Origin: Miscanthus floridulus
Taxonomy: Eukaryota > Streptophyta > Magnoliopsida > Poales > Poaceae
NCBI RefSeq assembly: GCF_019320115.1
Contig: NC_089582.1
Location: forward strand, 123,281,259-123,345,258
DNA length: 64,000 bases
Direction of reading: 5' to 3'
Part shown: in pieces, positions 56,271 through 64,000 of the stretch
Layout of the letters: each line of letters opens with the position of its first letter
Position numbering within the stretch: the first letter of the stretch is position 1
Notes under the pieces: generated by a model
What the model saw: the letters and a program-made list of their open reading frames with translations, nothing else
Databases searched by the model: none
What the model was told of the DNA's origin: nothing
Position numbers and translations under genes: made by a program

Positions 56271-58560
56271 AAGTGACCTCGCACTCATCGAACAAGTATG
56301 ACTTCACAGCTTGCAAGCCAGACTAAATAACAAATGGGCTTAGATGCCTCTGAACATTCAAGGGCCGGTAACATCCAACAACCAGGCAAAAGCCCGAAAT
56401 GTATGGTACTTGCCACAAAAATTTCTACTCTTTTGAGGCCCAGTCATTGTGGTATGGTAGTGTTACCAGATGTTACGCAAGCACTCGATAAAACTGGTAT
56501 TCAAATTGTTAGAACCAGTGCTATTGGTTGGTGTGACAAAATAATAAAGAGCTTGAACCCTAATTTGTCTCCTGCGTTACCAGAAGAAAACTATCGTATT
56601 AGTTAGTAGAGTCTTTTGTCCCCTTGCATTATCTTTGTGTATATTCTATATAGAGATTGATGACTTAGGCTCTACTTTCTATAGCAAGGGCAGTTCTATG
56701 GATTCTCCCGTATTGGTAGTTGGAGCAGGAAAGTGAAGCAAATGTATACAGAGGAATGGTCCTATATCCTGTTGTTTGTATGGCTCTAATTTATTGCATT
56801 AGTTTATTTCGCCGGTGTTGGAGATCATGCGGACTCCAACTTTTTTATTTTGTGTCTATTTGACAATGGAAAGAACTTGTTTCAATGGCACGTGTAGTGT
56901 AGCGCCTTAGGTTCCAGAAAGCAATGTTTCTTATACACACACATAGGCTCTATTTGGATCAACTCTCAGCTAAATAAGATGGCTAACTACAGTATTAGCT
57001 AGGTTGTTGTTTATATCTAGCAGGTAAAATGTTAATGTATTGATGGTTCTGTCTATAACAACGTCGACCTTCCTCTTTTTATCTACACTATTTAGGATGG
57101 CACATGGATATAGGTAGATGGAAGAACAAAAATATCTTTTTAATCTATTATATTAGAGCAACTCTAATGGTAACTTATGAGCTAACTCATAGCACATTGT
57201 TTTATATCTTAATATATAGAAGAGAGAGAAATTAAAATATAGCTCTTAATCAAGAGTTAGTCTGATATACGTATTTCAAGATTATACGTATGAGAATTTT
57301 GTCACGTGCGGTTATTTATGTTAACCATCTTAAAATTTTGAATGTCATGTGACCCTATTGCGAGAAGAAACATTTAAAATTTTTGAAGCCACCTCTGGTA
57401 CGGTACTTCCCCAGCGGCCCCCATTTGTACCTTATATATTTCTGCTGCTTGTTGCTTAATTGGACTGGAACCAAATTTTAGAGCCTCTGCAAACGCCCAC
57501 CATTTGGCGAGACACGGGCGCGTTTGCGGCAAGCCACGTTTTCTATGGTTTTTATTTATTATTATTCCTTTCTTCAGTCCAAATTCAAAAAAGAAAACTC
57601 ATGGTTTCTGGCTTTCTGCTTCTGTGGCCCAGGAGCATATTCTGGGCCGTACGGTATTAGTTTCGTCCCAAGGCCCGTCTTAAAATGCCATCTCGGGCCT
57701 GCCCTATCCCTTTGAAATCGAGGCCTAACTCATCGACTCCAAAAACTGTTTCAGAAGATAAGTTCAGGTCTAGATCGACTGAATTTAAAACTAGAGCACC
57801 TCTCTTATTTATTTTAATAACAATTGTAGTTTCCGACGAGACGTGGACTTGTTTCCCTTTCTCATCCTGATGTGAATGAAAGCAATCCTACCTAGTTTCC
57901 GAGACATTTGAGCTTTCATCCAAATTAAAATCCCATTCTAGGCATGGGGAATTGAATTCGGGATGGCAAGGACGAAGCCTAACCATGAGAACCGGCCACC
58001 AAGAGGCGGGGCACCACCACTGTCCACCGAGCACAATAGGGGCGTCAACGTGATAGCCTTTGGCAGTTTGGCGGCCAAGAGTGTTTGGTTCACTCGTCCG
58101 TAACGTCATTCGATTACGCCGGGTAATAGATGCTGTTTGATTGTGTTTGTTTCAGTTCGACTGTAATCCAATTGCGCCGTAATCTGAAACCGGCCTGTTA
58201 CCGCTGCCACAAGAGCACGTATCGTTACCGCACGGTCTTCTTCTCCGCTCCGCTCCGCAGGAAGCTTGGGCGCCTCTCAGCCACAGCACTGTAACCACCC
58301 CGACGACGACCCTGCCGCGCCGCTGCCCAAGCACGCCGAGGAAGCCACCCACAAAGCCGCAAGGGATGGCGGGGCGAGGCTCTCCTGCTCCAGTTCGACA
58401 CCATGGCCGGATCTGCAAGATGGGTTTCGGCTCTACGGCGGGCAGCTTGGTGGCCGGATCTGCAGTAGGGCGTGGGGCTCACGACAGCAGCGCCGCTTGC
58501 GGAGATGAGATCCGCGCAACTGCAGTCCGCAGGCGAGGCTCCTCTCAAGATGGCAGGCCC
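56271..58560. other. intergenic DNA
   Basis: A plus frame at 56334-56606 (90 residues) has no recognised domain. Near 57155 and 56950 (GGCTCTATTTGGATCAACTC) are single MITE-like ends, and 58080-58200 has another (GTGTTTGGTTCACTCG). The GC-rich stretch 58220-58560 has overlapping frames on both strands and no domain. Confidence 0.4.
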
Positions 58561-59640
58561 TTTCCATTTCCATTAGGCCTTGTTCGGTTAGGCCCACCCC
58601 GGCCGGGGTCATGGCCCAACCCCCGTGGATCACCCCACCCCGGTCTGGAAAGGACCCCGGCCCAGCAGAAAACGTGCATTCGGTTAAGCCCGGCGTGGGC
58701 TGTAGCCCGGTCTACCCCGGCCTTTTCCTGTCACCCCTGCCCGGGAATGACGCCCAGCCTCTACTGGGGTGGAAGAAATCCCGTCGCTGGGCGAGCGCAC
58801 GCGTAGGGGCAGCAGGGCAGCGCACGAGGGCCAAGCGGCGGCGGCGGCACGACGCACCGAGCGACAGCGGCACGGACGCGGGACTCCTCTCTCCAGCGTC
58901 AATCTCCTCCGGCGGCCGCCTTCTCATCGGTACTCTTCTTCTGCCCTTTCTAGGGTTTTTGATTCTTGCATCTCTTCTTGGATCCGGAGTATTTGGGAGA
59001 TTTGGGGTGGTGGACGCCTTGAGTGATCGGAGCTGCTCCTCTGGCACCACTTCGGCGGGGTGGTGGAGTCCCTAGAGAGCTGCTTCTGTGACGGCGGCTA
59101 CGACGCGTGCCTGGGGCTCGGGGAGTATTTGCGTCTCTTCTTGATTCTGGTAGCTGTTCTCCCAAACAAGAAGCATCTATTTTCTCTGCTTGCATATATA
59201 CTTCGGCGATCTGTAGGATCTGGTGTTGTAGCATCTATTAGCTTGTGCTGGAATGTCATCTACTAGTATCTATCTGTTCTCCACAGTCTCTATTAGCCTT
59301 TACCAAAATTCTTCTTCTATTAAACTAGCAAAACAGTTTTCAGCTTAGATTCTGGGGCTTTTGTGAATGAAATATCTAATTATGTTGAATAGTAGTAGCT
59401 CATTATATATAGGGAAAAATGGAGAGATTGGCTTGTAGCTCTTTTTGTTTGGGTATGTGACATTATGTTTTTTTTATCATTGGATTGGACACATTAATGT
59501 AAATAAACTGCTGCTACTGAGAAATGTATGATGAATTTTCTAAAACTACTCATATGTGTCTGGATGGTTAAATGCTTTCTACTGAGGTTGGTTCCTTTAG
59601 AAAGGATTCTACATTTCTGTCAATTGATAGCAGTTAGCAA
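58561..59640. other. GC-rich, gene-fragment-like DNA
   Basis: 58600-58760 is made of GGCCCACCCCGGCC-type words with inverted copies, possibly a transposon end. 58770-59230 looks like a 5' UTR/first-exon stretch with two degenerate copies of GAGTATTTG(G/C)G and TCTCTTCTTG, but no frame or domain persists. Confidence 0.35.
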
Positions 59641-59689
59641 ACAAACGCACTTTGTATATTTTATAACACGCCAGTCACATCCGACCCTG

Positions 59690-60489
59690 TGCGTCGTGGG
59701 AGCTCCAGTGTTTTCTAGAAGCGGGCGTGGTGATCGGCGTGCTGGTCACTATGTGTTGACTGCGCGCGAGAAGCCGAGGCTTAGTTGGTGCCGAGGCCGA
59801 GCCATCGTGGGGGTCTTGGCAGACGTGAATCCCGAGATTGTCGAGACCCTGACGTAGATTGCCGAGGCTTGGAGGGAACAATTGATCTCGTATGCTGATT
59901 CCGAGGCTATGGTGACCCGGACTAGACTTCCCATGCCGCGTTGTCTCCGGGGCGGGGGTTACGTGGCACAGTGTAGTGCAGGCGCTGATCGTGACACAGC
60001 ACCGGAACACAGTGCCCGGTAACCCCAGCCACGCCCGGTCCTGGTCAGTATGGCGTTGATGTGACTTCCCGTCCCGTCGGCCATTCTGCGGTGTTGAGCC
60101 GTCGTCCGGCTGAGATTACGGGAGTGGTTGACGCATTAATGGGACGCGACACGCTGTCGGAGAGACTGGTCGAGGCGGAAGCGACGGATTATTGCCGAGC
60201 CGGCTTCGAGCGAGACGGAGAATCGACATCTCATCCGAGGCTTTACGCGCGGGGCCTCGGGCGAGACGGAAAATCGGTTCCTCGTCGAGGCCCTCTGTGT
60301 AAGGCCTCGCGCGAGGCGGAGATTTGGCAGGCCGTCGAGACCTCCCGTGCGAGGCCAGGAGGCGGAGAGCTGGCGGGCTCGGACGAGGCCGGGGTTTAAC
60401 AAATGGCTTACCCTTTGGCTCTGTTATTGAGGGGTTTAAGTGATTCTTTTGGTATACGCTCGGGGTACCCCGTTTTATGGTACCCGACA
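59690..60489 (-). mobile_element. LTR-type fragment ending TGTCGGGTACC
   Basis: Read on the minus strand the segment begins TGTCGGGTACCATAAAACGG (from 60489), the start style of a grass LTR, followed by a GC-rich body with many GCCGAGGC and GCCTCG words. No second copy, primer site or target duplication was found; the left limit is uncertain. Confidence 0.5.
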
Positions 60490-60621
60490 CCTTGATCTAT
60501 TTATTGGTGTATGATGGAAATTCACGGTGGTGGAAGGATTTTAATCGACCTATTGGTGTATGATGGAAATTTGCAGCGATGTATGATTTCTATATCTTTA
60601 TAAGAATATCTTGGTCACATA

Positions 60622-60800
60622 CAGGGGCGGAAAGCGGTGGGGCGGGGGGCTCAAGCCCCCCTACCCATTTCGCAGCAGTGGAACCCCTGTGGAGCCCTAT
60701 GAGTTTTTAGGTAAAATTCTATAGTGTAGGGGGGCTGAGACTTAAGATCTAACAACAGTGTTGTCCAGCCCCCCTGAAATATTTTCTGGGTCCGCCGCTG
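60622..60800. mobile_element. hAT-type MITE with 8-bp TSD
   Basis: Ends CAGGGGCGGAAAGCG and CTGGGTCCGCCGCTG are inverted; flanks GTCACATA (60614-60621) and GTCACATG (60801-60808) match at 7 of 8. The 179-bp interior carries a CAAGCCCCCC..GGGGGGCTGAG inverted pair. Confidence 0.85.
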
Positions 60801-60808
60801 GTCACATG

Positions 60809-61535
60809 TAAGGCAAAAAAACTATAAAAGAGATAGTTAAGGAGAAATTGTCTATCATGCACTTATTTTGACATTGTTACTAAAATTGACGTTTTATTTA
60901 TTTGAATGTGGCACATAATAGCATATTGTTAAGCCAAGTTAATTTTTTTTATGGACTAAGTATATATTTCAGTACTCTTATTTGTTGAATATTTTGAGAC
61001 TCCCGTAGCAACACACGGATCTGCCATTGCTGCCGGTGCGTGTAAGAAAACTGTGCACACACTGGGGCTAGGCTCCGCGCTGTTGCTGGTTTCAACTTCC
61101 AACTGAACTCGTGTGCTAGTGACTTGTTTTCCGATGCTCGTGCTCTCCGCCCACCGCCTCCCTCGCGCGGAACCCAGGTCGCCGCCGCCGCAGCCACGCA
61201 AGGCGACCGTGCCGATCCGCCGAGGCTACGCCTGCGGATCTCGCCTGCTAGTATAGTCTGCCGCCTAGATCCCGCTCCTCGTCGCCCGCACCAGCTTTCT
61301 TCTCCTAGGGCGGCGGCCTTGGCCTCGGCGTTTTTTTAGACGCGGATGGGAGGTGAGAATGCAGAATGGTCGTTTTCGTTTCCCAGGGCCTGGCTCAGAG
61401 GTGCTTTAAACCCCATGCGGGTCTGGCTCAGGGGGTTTGGCCAGGCAAACAACAGGTCTGGCTGGACCCCTGGGCGGCTGGGCCAGGCAATCGAGGCCCT
61501 CAAGTCCTCAATGTCTGGGTAGGTTCTCCTCAACC
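60809..61535. other. upstream intergenic DNA
   Basis: No terminal repeats seen. A GC-rich patch (61120-61330) has frames on both strands without domains, and 61380-61500 repeats GGTCTGGCTCAGGG-like words. Confidence 0.4.
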
Positions 61536-61653
61536 GGCCTGTTCGCTGATTGGTTTCTGAGCTGGTTTGGACTGGCTGGTGCTGGTTTATTGTGAGAGAA
61601 AAATACTGTTGGCTGACTGGTTTGGGCTGACTGAAACCAGCAAACGAACAGGC
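61536..61653. mobile_element. short GGCCTGTTCG MITE
   Basis: Ends GGCCTGTTCGCTGATTGGTT and AACCAGCAAACGAACAGGCT are inverted; the core TGTGAGAGAAAAATACTGTT is shared with the degenerate copy at 40600-40811. The target copies are not clean. It sits about 240 bp upstream of the carboxypeptidase start. Confidence 0.7.
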
Positions 61654-61888
61654 TGAACGGCAACCTACCCTCCTTTTGGTTCTCAAAAAACCACTATCTG
61701 ACAGGTGAACCCAGTACGTACAACGAGAAAAAATCTAGTAATGCACTAATGCGGCGGTTGACTCTTCTCACACTAACCTCTCTCCGAAGGCAGGCTACTT
61801 GTGTTCATCACCTACACACTCTCCGCCCCCGCTTCTGATTAACCGATTCACTTCCACCGCCACCACCTGTCGCCGGACCAGACCAGCC

Positions 61889-64000
61889 ATGCGGCCCGCC
61901 GGCCAGCTACTCCTCCCGCTCCTCCTCCTCGCCGTCGCCGCCGCCGCCGCCGCAACCGCCGGCTCGTGGGAGGACGGCCATGGGAGCATCCTCCGCCTCC
62001 CCTCCTCCTCGTCCCCGCGGCGGTTCCCCCGCTCCGCCGCCGTCGACCTGATCCGCGCGCTCAACCTCCACCCCGCCGACGCCTCCCCGCCCCTCTCCAC
62101 CGCCGGCGTCGAGGGCGCCCTCGCCCCCGCGGGGACCCTCGTCGAGAGACCCATCCGCCTCGCGTCCTTCGCGAACGCAGGCGCCGCCGCCACGTCGGTG
62201 GAGGACCTCGGCCACCACGCGGGGTACTACCGCCTCCCCAACACCCACGACGCCAGGTGAGCGAGCTTCCCCGTCTCCTCCTCCTCCAGCACCTCCTCTC
62301 TGCCGCGTTGCCTGCGAGGACCCCCTCCCTTGTTGACGCAGCGACCCATGTCGCTTTGCTCGCGCTCGTCCCGTGTAGGATGTTCTACTTCTTCTTCGAG
62401 TCGAGGGGCAAGGAGGACGACCCCGTGGTGATCTGGCTCACGGGCGGGCCCGGCTGCAGCAGCGAGCTCGCGCTCTTCTACGAGAACGGCCCCTTCAACA
62501 TAGCAGACAACTTGTCGCTCGTCTGGAATGATTTCGGTTGGGACAAGGTACATATCGCACTGCTCCTCCTGCTATCCCCGATCCATCGGCGATTATTATT
62601 ATTTTTAAATCAGGGTCTGGAAAGAGTTCAGATGTGTTCCTGTATGTTTTCACTTTGGAAGCTCGGTGTAACATTGCTTCTGTTTGTGTGTTGGCTGGCC
62701 TCCCGCCTCCGCAGGCATCAAATCTTATCTATGTTGACCAGCCTACCGGAACTGGGTTTAGCTACAGCTCGGACTCGCGTGACACTCGCCACAACGAAGC
62801 TACTATTAGCACTGATCTATATGACTTCCTGCAGGTACTGTTTATCTATCCTGTTCTGGACATGATGCATTCAGTTATATTTATGCCCCCAAGTTGCCAT
62901 ATGCATTTTAGTTATATGGCTACATATAGTAGAAGTTAGCCAGCTTCTAGTGTATTAAGATATTAGTCACATGAATTGCAATGGTACCTTCCACATGTGC
63001 TGTGTGCCTAGACCAAAAATAACGTAGAATTCCTATATTAATAAGGCATGGAGTTTATTTGAACTAGAGCGAGAATCCTTAACGTAGGCAGCAATATAGG
63101 AGCGAATGTGTCTTTTTTTTTGCATTCTTATCATGAATTTGCTTTCTTGCTTCTAATCATGTGATACTGGCAGGCCTTTTTCGCTGAGCACCCAAAGTAT
63201 GCTAAAAATGATTTCTTCATAACCGGTGAATCATATGCTGGGCATTACATTCCTGCCTTTGCAAGTCGTGTGCACCAGGGAAACAAGAACAATGAGGGCA
63301 TTCACATTAACTTGAAGGTTTTAGTTTTTCTCTGTCTTGAGTGAAGTACTATGCTTTTACTTTGTTAAAGACATTATTGTCATGGTGTGATCCTCACTTT
63401 ATATGATTTACAGGGTTTTGCAATTGGCAACGGCCTAACAGATCCAGCAATACAGTACAAGGCATACCCTGATTATGCGTTGGATATGGGATTAATTACA
63501 AAAACACAATTTAACAGGATCAATAAAATAGTTCCAACTTGTGAATTAGCTGTCAAGCTTTGTGGTAAGTCCTGCTTCAATTCTGAGTAAATATTTTCTA
63601 GTATTAGTAAATTTTGCTTCTTGACCTTGCAGAATTATCAGCAGTTGTCAATGTTTCTTTAGCAGTTAGTTCATAGCATTGTTGTATATTTGCTCATTGT
63701 TCCCAGACTCCCAGTTGTTTTTTCCAAAGGGAAACTTCCGCTCCCACCCTGATGCCCTGTAATATGAGTTGATGAAACCTAATTCCATCTTTTGCAGGTA
63801 CCTCTGGAACTGTATCTTGCCTTGCTGCGTACCTTGTCTGCAATACAATATTCAGTGCCATCAGGACAATCATAGGCAGTAAAAATGTAGGGGCCAAAAT
63901 ACAGATCTATTTTTGGCACCATGTTTTGGAACCTTCTAATCAGTGCTCATCTTGGCTTTGCAGTATTATGACATCAGGAAACCATGCATCGGAAGCCTGT
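61889..64000 (+). CDS. CBP3: serine carboxypeptidase III (CBP3/SCPL family), 5' part, continues past window
   Basis: Exons: 61889-62256, 62379-62547, 62715-62834, 63174-63317, 63414-63564, 63798-63886 and 63964 onward, with GT..AG borders and continuous phase. The start at 61889 is chosen because a signal peptide follows at once ([20 protein letters not shown]); the open frame continues 90 bases upstream but that part is basic and unlike a leader. Residues 25-110 form a propeptide-like region. The S10 peptidase domain follows: [28 protein letters not shown] (145-152), [19 protein letters not shown], and the nucleophile motif GESYAGHY with Ser239. The catalytic Asp and His lie beyond the window. 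Family members are vacuolar or secreted acid exopeptidases releasing C-terminal residues. The symbol is by closest family (cereal carboxypeptidase III); no damage is visible. Confidence 0.94.

Noticed and set aside
56334..56606. Host gene of 90 residues
   Set aside because: Single open frame next to transposon debris with no recognised domain, no splice logic and no supporting signals.
61799..61888. Upstream start (61799) for the carboxypeptidase
   Set aside because: The extra 30 residues are basic and precede a standard signal peptide at 61889, and such an extension would block secretion.
1..64000. CRISPR arrays, bacterial operons, rRNA or tRNA genes
   Set aside because: None seen. The sequence is nuclear plant DNA with GT..AG introns and transposons; short tandem repeats present are minisatellites or transposon parts.

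Overview
The window looks like a transposon-rich chromosome arm segment of a panicoid grass (sorghum, sugarcane or Miscanthus type). This is inferred from plant-type introns, GC-rich first exons, Tourist, Stowaway and hAT MITEs, CACTA elements with grass-type subterminal repeats, and two host genes that align well with grass families. No prokaryotic, organellar or viral gene set, no tRNA or rRNA gene and no CRISPR array was seen.

Only two host genes are supported. A four-exon expansin-like A gene lies on the minus strand (38390-40254) and is complete and uninterrupted. A type III serine carboxypeptidase gene (CBP3/SCPL family) starts at 61889 on the plus strand; six complete exons and the start of a seventh are present before the window ends. 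About 21 kb of transposons and degenerate repeats separate them.

Left part (1-20.3 kb): an LTR fragment; a repeat array split by a hAT MITE and a Stowaway MITE; a copy of a TG..CA LTR family with GTCCGG clusters (2626 to about 4490); then a nest. The nest is a very long solo LTR (minus, 6321-16594) holding a second solo LTR (6407-8322, 5-bp TSD) and a Mutator-like element (9659-14621, about 290-bp TIRs) whose MudrA-type transposase is broken by several stops. It is followed by a non-autonomous CACTA element (17003-18945, TSD TAA). Fragments of one unique sequence recur on both sides of these insertions.

Middle (20289-32967): a 12.7-kb CACTA element with matching TIRs and a TAG TSD. It carries a small intact GRF zinc-finger gene, a TNP2-type transposase pseudogene and a second gene (Transposase_24 type fused to a Ulp1-like protease end that stops before the catalytic cysteine). 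Its interior holds tandemly duplicated leader DNA, a second block of subterminal-type repeats with a 25-bp perfect hairpin, and a fold-back insertion.

Right part (33-64 kb): a purine-rich minisatellite, a second array of the repeat family from the left end, several Tourist MITEs, the expansin gene, a hAT MITE with target duplication, a ZMYM/TTF-type hAT transposase pseudogene with a small CACTA-like element next to it, Stowaway MITEs, a copia-like LTR retrotransposon (51187 to about 56270, minus) damaged by an AT microsatellite and a TIR MITE, a truncated CACTA end, LTR debris, and the carboxypeptidase gene. Apart from the GRF gene, every large transposon gene is visibly broken, so the window reads mainly as a record of nested insertions rather than a new functional system.
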